Shown: positions 1-9,161, counted from the stretch's first letter. The stretch: DNA of 64,000 nt from G963665185 sp049723905 (GCF_049723905.1 NZ_JBJKFD010000001.1:4490651-4554650); one strand, 5' to 3'. A program made the numbers and translations. The notes: generated by a model from the sequence alone, not told the origin.

Positions 1-1
1 C

Positions 2-370
2 TTGCGGCGCAAGCACGGCCTGTCCGTATTACTCATCACCCACGACCTGGGCGTGGTGGCCGGAACCTGTGACCGGGCCGCCATCATGTACGCCGGAAAT
101 ATTGTGGAACGGGCCGACGTGGTTTCGCTTTTTCATGAACCGCTGCATCCGTACACGCGGGGATTGCTGGCGTCCGTTCCCCGGCTGGACGATCCGGAAC
201 GGCGGCTTGCCTCCATACCGGGCACTGTGCCCAGCCTGCTGCAATTGCCTTCGGGCTGCCGTTTCCATCCCCGCTGTTCCCAGGCCATGGATATCTGCCG
301 GGAAAAGACGCCTCCGGAATTCGAACTTGGTCCCGGACGGCGGGTCGCCTGCTGGTTGCACGGGAAATAG
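2..370 (+). CDS. Oligopeptide/dipeptide ABC transporter ATPase, C-terminal part (OppD/DppD type)
   Basis: This is the 3' end of a gene that begins before the window, so no start codon can be assigned. The visible part carries the H-loop region (LLITHDLGVVAG), then the D/OppD C-terminal oligopeptide-transporter extension, including the HPYTRGLLASVP motif and the Cys-containing CRFHPRCSQAMDIC segment typical of the OppD/DppD C-terminal domain. It would energise import of peptides, nickel or similar solutes at the inner membrane as a heterodimer with the next gene. It ends two bases before that gene starts, so the two are co-translated. Confidence 0.9.
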   Translation: MRRKHGLSVLLITHDLGVVAGTCDRAAIMYAGNIVERADVVSLFHEPLHPYTRGLLASVPRLDDPERRLASIPGTVPSLLQLPSGCRFHPRCSQAMDICREKTPPEFELGPGRRVACWLHGK

Positions 371-372
371 CC

Positions 373-1335
373 ATGGAAAATCTGGAAATACGCGACATCA
401 AAAAACACTACATGGTCGGCGGTGGTCTTTTGGGCGGTGGGCAGTCCAAGGTGCGGGCCGTGGACGGCGTGAGCCTGCACATAGAGCCGGGCGAGACCCT
501 GGGGCTGGTGGGCGAATCGGGCTGCGGCAAGTCCACCCTGGGGCGGCTGGTGCTGGGGCTGGAAAAGCCCACCGCAGGCGACGTGCTGCTGGGGGGCGAA
601 TCGATTTTTACAGGCAATCCAAGGGCCTTTCGCCGCCGGGTACAGATGATTTTTCAGGACCCTTTTTCCTCGCTCAATCCGCGCAAGTCCGTAGGCTCCA
701 TCATTGCCGAGCCCTTGGTCATCCATTCCGTTGGCAACCGTGCCTCGCGTCGGGAGCGGGTGGCCGAACTGCTGGGGCTTGTCGGCCTGCGGCCCGAACA
801 TGCCTCACGCTATCCGCACGAATTTTCCGGGGGCCAGCGACAGCGTATCGCCATTGCCCGCAGTCTGGCCCTGCAGCCGGAGTTCATTGTCTGCGACGAA
901 CCCGTCTCCGCCCTGGATGTCTCGGTGCAGGCCCAGGTCATCAACCTTTTGGCCGATCTGCGAACCCGCATGAATCTGGCATACCTGTTCATTTCCCACG
1001 ACCTTTCCGTGGTTGCCAGTGTCAGCACCAGGGTAGCGGTCATGTATCTGGGGCGCATCGTGGAGGTCGGTCCGCGCCAGGATATCTTCACCTCTCCCGG
1101 GCATCCCTACACGCAGGCCCTGCTGCACAGCGTGCCGGTGCCCGATCCTGCTGTGCGCAGTGAAAGCATAGCCCTCTCCGGGGACCTTCCCAGCCCGGTC
1201 AATCCGCCCACCGGCTGCCATTTCCATCCACGCTGTCCCAAAGCCATGCCAATTTGTTCCGAACGGGTTCCGGAACACCACCAACTTGGACCGGGCCATT
1301 GGGCCGCCTGCCATCTTCATGGTTCAGGCTGCTGA
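373..1335 (+). CDS. Oligopeptide/dipeptide ABC transporter ATPase (OppF/DppF type)
   Basis: Complete 320-residue ATP-binding subunit. Walker A is GESGCGKST (about residues 49-57), the signature is FSGGQRQRIAIARSL, Walker B ends in FIVCDEP and the switch His is in FISHDL. The C-terminal oligopeptide extension has HPYTQALLHSVP and the Cys cluster CHFHPRCPKAMPIC. It pairs with the preceding ATPase to drive a peptide- or nickel-type importer whose permeases must lie upstream of the window. The last codons and stop lie inside the first copy of a dispersed repeat, so the extreme C-terminus (GSGC) may be repeat-derived. Confidence 0.92.
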   Translation: MENLEIRDIKKHYMVGGGLLGGGQSKVRAVDGVSLHIEPGETLGLVGESGCGKSTLGRLVLGLEKPTAGDVLLGGESIFTGNPRAFRRRVQMIFQDPFSSLNPRKSVGSIIAEPLVIHSVGNRASRRERVAELLGLVGLRPEHASRYPHEFSGGQRQRIAIARSLALQPEFIVCDEPVSALDVSVQAQVINLLADLRTRMNLAYLFISHDLSVVASVSTRVAVMYLGRIVEVGPRQDIFTSPGHPYTQALLHSVPVPDPAVRSESIALSGDLPSPVNPPTGCHFHPRCPKAMPICSERVPEHHQLGPGHWAACHLHGSGC

Positions 1336-1489
1336 CAAAGGCAGGATAGCGTCGTTGCCTCAAAAAAACTCAACCCCTCGCGTATCAGGAACTACGCGTC
1401 AGCCTTGAGTTTTTCTTACAACGGTGAGTCTTTCTGGGCTCTCGCACCTTTTTGAGCAGCCTGGAAGATGTAACTTTGTAATCACTCTG
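1323..1489. repeat. Dispersed nested-palindrome repeat, copy 1
   Basis: About 165 bp shared, with drift, with 9246-9391 and 49169-49332. The left end CAGGCTGCTGACAAAGG (1325-1341) is an imperfect inverted repeat of the right end CCTTTTTGAGCAGCCTG (1447-1463). Inside is a second palindrome, ACTCAA..CGCGTA..TACGCG..TTGAGT, flanked by A-runs and T-runs, which could terminate transcription in both directions. There is no ORF. Beyond the right end this copy has diverged from the extra CAGATTG/CAATCTG hairpin seen in copies 2 and 3. Confidence 0.85.
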
Positions 1490-1598
1490 CGCCATCTTCA
1501 TGGCTGCTTCTTTTTTTTGGGTTCGTGAAAACTATAATTGCATTGCGCTCTTCTGAATTGTTATTTCCATGTATAGAATAACAATTTGGAGTTGCGCT

Positions 1599-2384
1599 AT
1601 GAAGTTCCTGCGGTTCAGTTCTTTCTGGCTCTCGTTCGTGTACGTTCTCGTGTTGGGGAGTTTGGCGTGTGCTGCGTCGGACGCATCGGATGAAACAGCG
1701 GGCGATCCCTTGTGCTCCCTGAAATATATGACCGAAGAATACCGGCCGTTCAGTTTTCGTGACGCCGGAGGCCGCGCTACCGGGCTGTCCGTCGAAGTGC
1801 TCCGGCTGGTGATGAAGGAACTCGGCTGCCCAGCCCCCGAGTTGACCTTTTATCCGTGGAGCATGGCCTACCGTATCTTGCTGGAACGTCCGGGGACCGT
1901 GCTTTTCAGCATTTCCAAGTCAAGGCACAGGATGAACCAATGCAAGTTTGCCGGCCCTATAGCGGAGATGAACTATGCCCTGGTTGCCCGCAAGGACGCG
2001 GGCATCCGTGTGAACAGCCTGAGGGATGTCGCCGGGCTGCGTGTGGGGGTGCGCCAGGATGGGTGGGCCGACGCATTTTTTCATTTCCATCTGCCTACGG
2101 TAAGTTTGGCCCGGAAACCGCGTATTGAATTTGCCGTCAACCATGTGCGCAAGGGAAATCTGGACCTTTTTGCCTATGCTGAACCTGGAGTACCGGCCCT
2201 GCTGCGCAGCATGCGTCTGGACCCAAAAGAGTACGAAGTCGTGTACGTGTTTGAACCTGTCTCGCCGTATTACGGGTTTCATAAGGAAACACCGGATGCC
2301 TATGTGGAGAGGTTTCAAAGGGCCTTGGATGTGGTAAAGACCCGCCCGGAATTTCAAGAACTCATCGAAAAATATCTGGAATAA
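1599..2384 (+). CDS. Periplasmic solute-binding protein, amino-acid type (SBP_bac_3 family)
   Basis: 261 residues from the ATG at 1599, chosen because it is preceded by a TTGGAG site and starts a classical signal peptide (KFLRF, then a hydrophobic stretch to about residue 26, ending near SLACAAS). The mature part has the family-3 pattern: YRPFSFRDAGGRATGLSVEVL near the start, then a lobe-crossing RVGVRQDG segment, ending in FQELIEKYL. It would bind an amino acid or similar small solute. No permease or ATPase genes adjoin it, so it may be an orphan receptor or a ligand sensor. Confidence 0.8.
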   Translation: MKFLRFSSFWLSFVYVLVLGSLACAASDASDETAGDPLCSLKYMTEEYRPFSFRDAGGRATGLSVEVLRLVMKELGCPAPELTFYPWSMAYRILLERPGTVLFSISKSRHRMNQCKFAGPIAEMNYALVARKDAGIRVNSLRDVAGLRVGVRQDGWADAFFHFHLPTVSLARKPRIEFAVNHVRKGNLDLFAYAEPGVPALLRSMRLDPKEYEVVYVFEPVSPYYGFHKETPDAYVERFQRALDVVKTRPEFQELIEKYLE

Positions 2385-2630
2385 ATGGCGCCTCTTCCTT
2401 TGGGGGGAGTACGGTTTTCGTCTGTGCCTCCGGGATGCGGTTTTCCTTCCTGGCTGCAATCTGGTAGGTCTTGGGTGCGGTTTTCTGCTCCTCGCAATGT
2501 GGGGCTTTTTTTTGACACTTGCGTATGTTTCCTAAGCAGGAATCTGGCGCGTACCCTTGACTCCCGGCGCGTTGGCGGCCATAGTCACGCTTCCCAAAGT
2601 TATAGGCATGTGTGCCGCCAAGGAGCGACC

Positions 2631-3110
2631 ATGAAAGATATTCGGAATGCGCCGAACGAAGTTTTGGACATCATGCAGTTCGAGCACTGGCTGCGGTTTT
2701 ATTTTGTGGAAGAAGTGGACGGTAAGCTGGAGCTTCGTGTCCCGGACGAAGAGATGGAACGGATCAAAGACGAGCTGCCCGTGATGCACAGTCTGGTGGA
2801 ATTGCTCAACAACCGGGAAATCACCCAGCAGCTATGCACGGAAACCGTGTGCAGCTTCATCGCCGCACGGCTGGACGGGCAAAAGTACCCCGAAGGCACC
2901 ATCACCAAGGTCTTCGACGGCAAGAAGTTCAAGCTGGAAATGTATCTCTTCAGCCTTTGGAACCGGACGCACGAGGCCAAGCTGGACGAGGAATATCTTT
3001 TTTATCCCAGCTGGCAGAAGATGTTTGCCGAATGGAAAGAGACCGACGAGGTCAAACAGTACATCGCCAAACTGACCATCTCCGCACCCGGCCCCAAGAC
3101 CACGCAGTAG
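2631..3110 (+). CDS. Conserved hypothetical protein, soluble, 159 aa
   Basis: The start at 2631 follows AAGGAG (2620-2625). There is no signal peptide or membrane segment. The protein is acidic and helical, rich in Glu, Lys and aromatic residues (FEHWLRFYFVEEVDGKLELRVP near the N-terminus, YPSWQKMFAEWKETDEVKQYI near the C-terminus). I do not recognise a family with a known function. It is a single-gene unit closed by a strong terminator at 3167-3202. Confidence 0.7.
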   Translation: MKDIRNAPNEVLDIMQFEHWLRFYFVEEVDGKLELRVPDEEMERIKDELPVMHSLVELLNNREITQQLCTETVCSFIAARLDGQKYPEGTITKVFDGKKFKLEMYLFSLWNRTHEAKLDEEYLFYPSWQKMFAEWKETDEVKQYIAKLTISAPGPKTTQ

Positions 3111-3166
3111 AAGGCCCCGACAAGACGGTCCTGGCGTCTGCAACCGCCTTTGGGCGGATAAAAAAT

Positions 3167-3202
3167 CCCCGGCATCACATTGCGCGATGCCGGGGTTTTT
3201 TT
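3167..3202 (+). terminator. Rho-independent terminator
   Basis: Ten-bp stem CCCCGGCATC / GATGCCGGGG followed by seven T. A run of A precedes the stem, so it can also serve the convergent minus-strand aminopeptidase gene. Confidence 0.92.
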
Positions 3203-3228
3203 GTGTGTATTTGGGGGCGCTCAGCGGC

Positions 3229-4626
3229 TTAGCTGTTCAGGAAGGCCTGGAAAGCAAGCTTGACGGCGTAGATGTCGGCCTTGCTGGCCAGCTCGAAGGG
3301 GCTGTGCATGCCCAGAATGCCGGGGCCGAAGTCGATGATGTCCATGCCGTAGATGGCAAGTTCCTTGGCAACGGTTCCGCCGCCGCCTGCATCCACCTTG
3401 CCCAGTTCGGCCATCTGCCAGGGAATCTCGGCAGTGTCGAACAGGTTACGCAGCCAGCCCACGTATTCGGCATGGGCGTCGTTGGCCATGTATTTTCCGC
3501 CGTGGCCGGTGAACTTGCAGAACACCGGACCGTATCCCATCAGGGAGGAGTTCATTTTTTCGTGCAGATCCTGGAAGTCGGGGTCGATGGCCGCATGCAC
3601 GTCTGCGGACAGGGCCTTGGAGGCCATGAACACCTTGGACAGGCGTACGCCCGGTTCCCAGGCGTCGATGAGGTCCTGCAGGCTGTATTCCAGGAACAGG
3701 GACTTGGCTCCGGTGGAGCCGTCCGAACCGATTTCTTCCTTGTCCCAGAAAATCACGATCTGGGTGTGTTCGGGCTGGTCGGCAGCCAGAAAGGCTTCCA
3801 AAGCGGTGTACACGCAGGACCTGTCGTCCTGGCCGTATCCGCCGATGAGCGAGCTGTCCAGACCCACAAAACGGGCCGGACCGGCAGGCACAACCTGCAG
3901 CTCGGCGCTGTACAGATCGTCTTCAGTAATGCCGTAGCGCTGGTTCAGCAGGGTAAGAACCTGCTTTTTCACCGGATCTTTGGCTTCTTTCTTTTCGCCT
4001 TTTTCGTCGGTCTCGGCTTTTTCCGGAGCATGGCCGATGATGATGTTCAGCTTTTCCCCTTCAAAGGCGTCGGATACCTTGGCCTCGTTCTGCTTGCGGG
4101 CCAGGTGGGGCAGCAGGTCGGCAATTGTGAAGACCGGATCGTTCGGGTCCTCGCCTATGCACACCGTGACGGAGGTGCCGTTCTTGAGCGCGATAAGGCC
4201 GTGCAGGGCCAACGGACGGCCCAGCCACTGGTACTTGCGGATGCCGCCGTAGTAGTGGGTTTTGGCAAGTCCCAGCCCCACGGTTTCGTAAAGCGGATGC
4301 TGCTTGAGGTCCAGGCGCGGGGTGTCGGCGTGGGCACCGGCCAGGCGGAAGCCTTCGGACAGCGGACGCTTGCCTTTGCGGGCCATGAAGATGGTCTTGT
4401 TGCGCATGACGCGATAGCAGGCGTCGGCCGAAAAGTCGGGCTTGAAGCCTGCGGCCTCGATGCGTTCAACCACCTTGGTTATGGTTTCGCGTTCGGTTTT
4501 GCATTCGGTAAGAAAGTCCACATAGCCTTTTGCCAATGCATCCATGGCGTCCAGGTGGGCTTGGTCCGTGTATACGTCCCAGCAGCTTTGGGGCTTGGAT
4601 TCGAGCTGATTTTTCTTGTCGGACAT
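3229..4626 (-). CDS. apeB: M18 family aminopeptidase (aspartyl aminopeptidase type)
   Basis: 465 residues from the ATG at 4626, which has AGGAG eight bases upstream. Family-typical blocks are FRLAGAHADTPRLDLKQHP (zinc His and the following Asp), WDKEEIGSDGSTGA (catalytic/bridging Glu pair) and MANDAHAEYVG. The C-terminal block with the last metal His is DFGPGILGMHSPFELASK. It is a cytosolic dinuclear-zinc exopeptidase that removes acidic N-terminal residues. A Lys/Glu-rich stretch (about residues 225-250) looks like a solvent-exposed insertion. It lies 58 bp downstream of selA on the same strand. Confidence 0.92.
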   Translation of the reverse strand: MSDKKNQLESKPQSCWDVYTDQAHLDAMDALAKGYVDFLTECKTERETITKVVERIEAAGFKPDFSADACYRVMRNKTIFMARKGKRPLSEGFRLAGAHADTPRLDLKQHPLYETVGLGLAKTHYYGGIRKYQWLGRPLALHGLIALKNGTSVTVCIGEDPNDPVFTIADLLPHLARKQNEAKVSDAFEGEKLNIIIGHAPEKAETDEKGEKKEAKDPVKKQVLTLLNQRYGITEDDLYSAELQVVPAGPARFVGLDSSLIGGYGQDDRSCVYTALEAFLAADQPEHTQIVIFWDKEEIGSDGSTGAKSLFLEYSLQDLIDAWEPGVRLSKVFMASKALSADVHAAIDPDFQDLHEKMNSSLMGYGPVFCKFTGHGGKYMANDAHAEYVGWLRNLFDTAEIPWQMAELGKVDAGGGGTVAKELAIYGMDIIDFGPGILGMHSPFELASKADIYAVKLAFQAFLNS

Positions 4627-4684
4627 ATGATGTGTCTCCTTGATAGTTGCAATGGGAAAGATGTTCCCCGCCAATTTACAGGGG

Positions 4685-6091
4685 CTACGCGCCAGCTTGA
4701 GCAATGGCCTGGGCAAGAGCCTCGGCCGCTGGTTCGAATTCCTCGTGGGCCAGGGTGCGCGGGTCCAGGGCGAAGTGTTCGTCTTCTATGCGGCCCACCA
4801 GGGGCGGGGTGGTGGCAAGCAGGGCCTCCTTGAGCGCGTCCACGCTGCAGCCCATGGGCCGGATGCGGACCAGGGTGGTGGGCAGGTCGCGTTCCGGGAA
4901 TGCTCCGCCGCCCACGCGGGATGCGCCGGGGCAGGTATCCACCTCGGCGGCCTTGCCCAGACGGTTGCGCAGCGTTTCGGCCAACTGCACGGCCTTGGCC
5001 TCCAATTCCTGCGCAGAGGCGGTTATCATGGCCAGGGTGGGCACCCGCAGCCGGGCTTCGTCAATGTCCAGATACAGGCGCATGGTGGCTTCCAGCGCCG
5101 CCAGGGTCATTTTGTCGATGCGCAGGGCCCGGTTGAGCGGGTTGCGTTTGATTTTTTCGATGATTTCCCGGCGGCCCACGATGATGCCCGCTTGCGGACC
5201 TCCCAGGACCTTGTCGCCGGAAAAGCTTACCACATCGGCGCCGCTGGCAACGGAGCGCTGCACCGTGGTTTCCTCGCCCATGCCCAGGTGCGCGAAGTCG
5301 AAGAAATTTCCACTGCCCAGGTCTTCGATAACCGGCAGGTTGTGCGCCCGTCCCAAGGGCACCAACTCGGAAAGGGTGACTTCCTTGGTAAAGCCCACCA
5401 CCCGGAAGTTGGAGGTGTGCACCTTCATAAGCACGCCGGTCTCTTCGGTAATGGCGTTTTCATAATCGTGCAAATGGGTGCGGTTGGTGGTGCCGACCTC
5501 CACAAGGCGTGCACCGCTGCGGGCCATGACGTCGGGGATGCGGAACGATCCGCCTATTTCTATGAGTTCTCCGCGCGAAACAACGGCCTCGCGTCCGCTG
5601 GCCAGGGTGTCCAGCACGATGAGTACGGCCGCGGCATTGTTGTTGACCACCAGGGCGGCTTCCGCGCCGGTGATGCGGCAGAGGATGTCTTCCACATGGC
5701 TGTAGCGGCTGCCCCGCTTGCCCGTGCTCAGGTCGAATTCCAGGTTTGAGTAGTGCTGGCAGGCCTGCTGCACCGCTTCCATTGCCTCGGGTGCAAGCAG
5801 GGAGCGGCCCAGATTGGTGTGCACCACCACGCCCGTGGCGTTGAGCACGCGGGTGAAGCGGGGGCCTCCCTTGCGGCGCAGCAGGGCGTGCAGTCCGGCC
5901 ATGAGGCGTTCCGGTTCCAGCTCTTCCGGGTCGGTCAGCAGGCCGTCGCGGATCGCTGCCCGCAGCGTGTCCAGATATTCCGTAACAAGGTCTTTGCGCA
6001 GGGGGCGCGGCACGGCGGGTGCCAGGGGATCGTCCTCCAGGGCGGACAACAGTCTGTCTGTGGAAGGCAGGTGGCGGAACAGCTGGGACAA
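4685..6091 (-). CDS. selA: L-seryl-tRNA(Sec) selenium transferase (selenocysteine synthase)
   Basis: 468 residues, close to the usual length. It converts Ser-tRNA(Sec) to Sec-tRNA(Sec) using selenophosphate and PLP. Diagnostic segments are RVLNATGVVVHTNLGRS near residue 80, EFDLSTGKRGSRYSHVE, the VVNNNAAAV loop, and SFSGDKVLGGPQAGII with the PLP Lys. The start is a TTG at 6091 with AAGGAG eight bases upstream; no better ATG is in frame. Its presence means the organism makes selenoproteins, although selB and selC are not in this window. Confidence 0.95.
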   Translation of the reverse strand: MSQLFRHLPSTDRLLSALEDDPLAPAVPRPLRKDLVTEYLDTLRAAIRDGLLTDPEELEPERLMAGLHALLRRKGGPRFTRVLNATGVVVHTNLGRSLLAPEAMEAVQQACQHYSNLEFDLSTGKRGSRYSHVEDILCRITGAEAALVVNNNAAAVLIVLDTLASGREAVVSRGELIEIGGSFRIPDVMARSGARLVEVGTTNRTHLHDYENAITEETGVLMKVHTSNFRVVGFTKEVTLSELVPLGRAHNLPVIEDLGSGNFFDFAHLGMGEETTVQRSVASGADVVSFSGDKVLGGPQAGIIVGRREIIEKIKRNPLNRALRIDKMTLAALEATMRLYLDIDEARLRVPTLAMITASAQELEAKAVQLAETLRNRLGKAAEVDTCPGASRVGGGAFPERDLPTTLVRIRPMGCSVDALKEALLATTPPLVGRIEDEHFALDPRTLAHEEFEPAAEALAQAIAQAGA

Positions 6092-6283
6092 GGGAGCATC
6101 TCCTTACGTACAGAGTGAACAATAAAAGTATTCTGCCCGTCCGAAAAGTAAACACCCAGAGGGCAGATTAAACGACGTTCTGCCGAAAAAAGACGAGAAA
6201 AACGAAAAAAACGGTCGGCTCGGGCTGCGCTGTAAGTCAGTCGCGGCCCTGCGCCGGGGAACCGAGGTACCGGGGATACGTTC

Positions 6284-7531
6284 TCATTCTTGCGGTGTCG
6301 TGTCCAGTTGGTCGGGCCACAGCCTGTAGAACTCGGATAACAGATAGAGCGAGCCGCAGACAAGGACCTTGCCGCCGGATTGGGCGGCCTTTTCCAGGGC
6401 CCGGGCCAGGCCGGGGGCGGTCTGTACCTGTCCGCCGATGTGGCGGGCCGTGACTTCCGGGTCGGCAGTGCGTTCGTGCGCGTCCATATAGGGCACGATG
6501 ATGGGGCCGTGGGTCAGGCTGCGCACCAGCGGTCCCATGGTCTGCATGTCTTTGTCCTTGAGACAGGCGAAGACAATGGCGTCGGGATGAAAATTCATGG
6601 CTGGCAGGGCCTTTTGCAATGCGTACAGGGCGTGCGGATTGTGTGCGCCGTCTATGAGCAGATCCACGGGGTTGTTGGAAATGTGCAGGCCGCTGATGTG
6701 CTGCAACCGTCCGGGAATAAAGGCCGTGCCCAGGGCGCGAATTTCTTTGGTCGTGTCCGGGGCAATGTGCAGTCTGCGGGACAATTCGTTCCAGGCGGCC
6801 AGGGCAAGGCGGGCGTTGGTCTGCTGGTGCGGTCCGGCCAGGGACGGGCTGCTGTGTGCGGGCAGGGGGGGCAGGTCCGTGTGCAGCCGTGCCCCGCAGG
6901 TTGCGGCCCGTTGGCTGATGACGGCCGCGGCTTCGTCCACCTGCGGCGCACTGAAAACCGGCATGTCCTTGCGCATGGCTCCGGCCTTGTCCGTGGCGAT
7001 TTCCGTAATGGTGTTGCCCAGCACGGCCTGATGGTCCAGCCCTATGGGGGTAAGGCACAGCAGGTCGCGGCGCATGGAGCAGACCGCGTCGTACGTGCCG
7101 CCCAGTCCGGCTTCCATGATGGCGGCGTCCACACCTGTTGTAGCGAACATCTGCACGGCCAGCACGGTGAGAAATTCAAAGTAGGTCAGGCCGAGGTCCT
7201 CGGTGGTATCCATAACAAGGTTGGCCTGTTCCACCCAAAAGGTCGGGGGGAGCATGTCGCGGCCTATGCGGATGCGCTCGCGGATGGTGATGAAATGGGG
7301 GGAGGTGTAGACTCCGGCCTTGGCCCCGTGCTCGGCGCACAGGGACGCAAGGAACGTGGTGGTGGAGCCTTTGCCGTTGGTTCCCACCATGTGGGCCACG
7401 GCGAAATTTGGATTGCGCAGTCCCAGGCGGTCCAGAGCCTTGTCCGTGCGTTCCAGGCCGAGGTCCATGTGAAAGAGGCCGCGTTTGTCCAGCCAATGCT
7501 GCAATTGTTCGAAAGATGTGAAGTGCGACAT
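6284..7531 (-). CDS. folC: Bifunctional folylpolyglutamate synthase / dihydrofolate synthase
   Basis: 415 residues from the ATG at 7531. The Mur-ligase-type P-loop is GTNGKGSTTTF (about residues 48-58), followed by YTSPHFITIRERIRI, the MEAGLGGTYDAVC block with its catalytic residues, and LTPIGLDHQAVLG. The C-terminal domain contains LLIDGAHNPHAL. It adds glutamate to dihydropteroate and to folates in the cytosol. No convincing ribosome site precedes the chosen start, but homology begins just inside it. A 192-bp gap separates it from selA downstream. Confidence 0.93.
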   Translation of the reverse strand: MSHFTSFEQLQHWLDKRGLFHMDLGLERTDKALDRLGLRNPNFAVAHMVGTNGKGSTTTFLASLCAEHGAKAGVYTSPHFITIRERIRIGRDMLPPTFWVEQANLVMDTTEDLGLTYFEFLTVLAVQMFATTGVDAAIMEAGLGGTYDAVCSMRRDLLCLTPIGLDHQAVLGNTITEIATDKAGAMRKDMPVFSAPQVDEAAAVISQRAATCGARLHTDLPPLPAHSSPSLAGPHQQTNARLALAAWNELSRRLHIAPDTTKEIRALGTAFIPGRLQHISGLHISNNPVDLLIDGAHNPHALYALQKALPAMNFHPDAIVFACLKDKDMQTMGPLVRSLTHGPIIVPYMDAHERTADPEVTARHIGGQVQTAPGLARALEKAAQSGGKVLVCGSLYLLSEFYRLWPDQLDTTPQE

Positions 7532-7784
7532 GATGGAATGGGAAGTATCCGAGGCGGCTGGGGTAGGCAAGCCATTTGAACGATACTCTTTTTCTTGACC
7601 ACTTGCTGTGGTTTGTATAATGTCGCGTCCGCCAAAAAGGGTGCAGAGATTATGCGTCCTAAAAAAAGGTGCAAAGACGAGGCACCTTGGCATATGATGC
7701 ACTTGTCCGTTGCTCAGAATCATTATTCAAAGTGGCGGATATGCCGAGGAGAGCCAATCTCCCGAAGCATTATTTACAATCCGT

Positions 7785-7861
7785 GCGCCAGTAGCTCAGT
7801 TGGATAGAGCAACGGCCTTCTAAGCCGTCGGCCGGGGGTTCGAATCCTCCCTGGCGCACCA
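7785..7861 (+). tRNA. tRNA-Arg (anticodon TCT)
   Basis: 77-nt cloverleaf including an encoded CCA. The acceptor stem is GCGCCAG / CTGGCGC, the D-arm AGCTCAGTTGGATAGAGC, the anticodon stem ACGGC / GCCGT with loop CTTCTAA giving anticodon TCT, and the T-arm contains GGTTCGAATCC. A terminator follows within 12 bases. tRNA genes of this type are common integration targets, and the DNA just downstream holds a broken foreign-looking gene. Confidence 0.97.
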
Positions 7862-7872
7862 CTTTTCAAAAA

Positions 7873-7903
7873 AAGGGTTACGAAGAAATTCGTAACCCTT
7901 TTT
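7873..7903 (+). terminator. Terminator after tRNA-Arg
   Basis: Twelve-bp perfect stem AAGGGTTACGAA / TTCGTAACCCTT with a GAAA loop, followed by further T. A-rich sequence precedes it, so it may work in both directions. Confidence 0.9.
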
Positions 7904-8058
7904 GTTTTGGGTGCTTTTGGCAGACCCTGCCAAAGCGGCAACCCAGTCTCTTCCCACGAAACTATTTGGGTAACACGGTTACACGACACCCTCCACTAGG
8001 CCGCCCTCTGGTGCGCTAGCACCAGAACAGCGGCTCTCCGTTCGCGCTCGAAAGCCGC

Positions 8059-8922
8059 CTATTGCGTCCGCTTTTTTCTTTTCGTGTAAGAGCCGATGTA
8101 GATGCCAATCAAGGCAAGCCCGACGCCCGAGAGCTCCACCGGATTGACCGGCTTGCCGAAGAAGAGGATGTCCCAGAGGAAGGAGAGGGTCGGCTGAAGC
8201 AGCAGGAGGAGGCCGACCAGGGCGCCGCGCACAGTCTGGATGCCCCGGGTGACCAGGAACCAGCCCACGGCGTGGCAGATGAAGGCCAGGGCGGAGATGG
8301 CGGCCAGGGACTTGAGCGTGGGGATGACGAAGGACTGGCCCTCGGCCAGGGCCAGCCCACCCAGGATCAGGCCGCTGACCAGGGCCGCGGCCGAGGCCAG
8401 GACCAGGGCATCCACGCGGTCCTTGGACAGAGCGTATTTGAGCGAGAGCATGTACAGGGCGTAGAAGCAGGCAGTCACCAGCCCGTAGGACACGCCCAGC
8501 CGGTAGTCCGCGGAAAACCCGGACCAGCTTACACCGACCATGAGATAGAGCCCGCCCAGGGCCAGGAGGATGGCCGCGTACATGCGCGCGGGCATGCGTT
8601 CCTTGAAGAACAGAGCCGAGACCACGGCCAAGGGGATGACCTGGAAGTTGCCAAGCATGGTGGACAGTCCGGGCCCGACAAACGCGATGGAGCGATGCCA
8701 GAACACGAAGTCGCCTGCAAAGAACACGGCAGCCACGCACCCCCACTTGATAGTGTTCGGGGTGAACAGCTTGAGCTTGCCTGCGCGGGCCAGGACCAGG
8801 AGCATGGCCATCCCGCCGCCGGTCAAGCGGTAGAACCCGGTCACTTCCGGGGGCAGCCCGGCCAGGACCACCATGACCGAGGAAAAACTGATGAGCACCG
8901 CTCCGATCAGCAGTGCGTTCAT
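8059..8922 (-). CDS. EamA/DMT-superfamily transporter
   Basis: 287 residues with ten predicted hydrophobic helices in two EamA repeats (N-terminal ALLIGAVLISFSSVMVVLAGL; C-terminal VGWFLVTRGIQTVRGALVG, then PTLSFLWDILFFGKP). The C-terminus is basic (YTKRKKRTQ). Such proteins export or import metabolites; the substrate is unknown. The start ATG at 8922 overlaps the stop of the upstream reading frame (ATGA), as in a translationally coupled pair, and AAGGTGG precedes it. Its codon use looks more GC-extreme than neighbouring genes, and it sits between tRNA-Arg and a broken gene, consistent with acquired DNA. Confidence 0.88.
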   Translation of the reverse strand: MNALLIGAVLISFSSVMVVLAGLPPEVTGFYRLTGGGMAMLLVLARAGKLKLFTPNTIKWGCVAAVFFAGDFVFWHRSIAFVGPGLSTMLGNFQVIPLAVVSALFFKERMPARMYAAILLALGGLYLMVGVSWSGFSADYRLGVSYGLVTACFYALYMLSLKYALSKDRVDALVLASAAALVSGLILGGLALAEGQSFVIPTLKSLAAISALAFICHAVGWFLVTRGIQTVRGALVGLLLLLQPTLSFLWDILFFGKPVNPVELSGVGLALIGIYIGSYTKRKKRTQ

Positions 8923-9161
8923 GCGGCCACCACCTTGAGCCTGCGTCCCAGGGTGGTGTAGGTTTTCCTCTGAAGAAACGGGCAGGCAACCTCAAAATCG
9001 TCCCGTACCGAGGAATCGCTCACAACCTTCCAATGATTTCGGGTGGTGTGGTTGCAGCCTTCTATGGCTGCCCGAAGACCTGTAATTCGAAGAACCTTGG
9101 CGGTTCGTTGTTTGGCCATTACGGCAATTTCAAGTTCAATTCCAAAACGTCTGTCAGTCAT
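8919..9161 (-). pseudogene. Amidoligase-family remnant fused to an unrelated C-terminal tail
   Basis: The frame opens at an ATG (9161) with AAGGAG eight bases upstream. Its first ~60 residues (RRFGIELEIAV, then NHWKVVSDSSV and DDFEVACPFL) resemble the N-terminus of the putative amidoligase family, whose members are normally around 300 residues. After that the reading frame runs into TYTTLGRRLKVVAA and stops on the start codon of the transporter. That tail looks like the natural end of some other gene once upstream of the transporter, so I read this as a deletion junction near 8960. Family assignment rests on motif memory only. Confidence 0.6.

Noticed and set aside
69..1163. Long overlapping frames opposite or within known genes (for example 69-1163, 20791-23439 minus, 38017-40350, 44743-47040 minus)
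   Set aside because: They are frames imposed by GC-rich codon bias over well-conserved genes and lack ribosome sites or family motifs.
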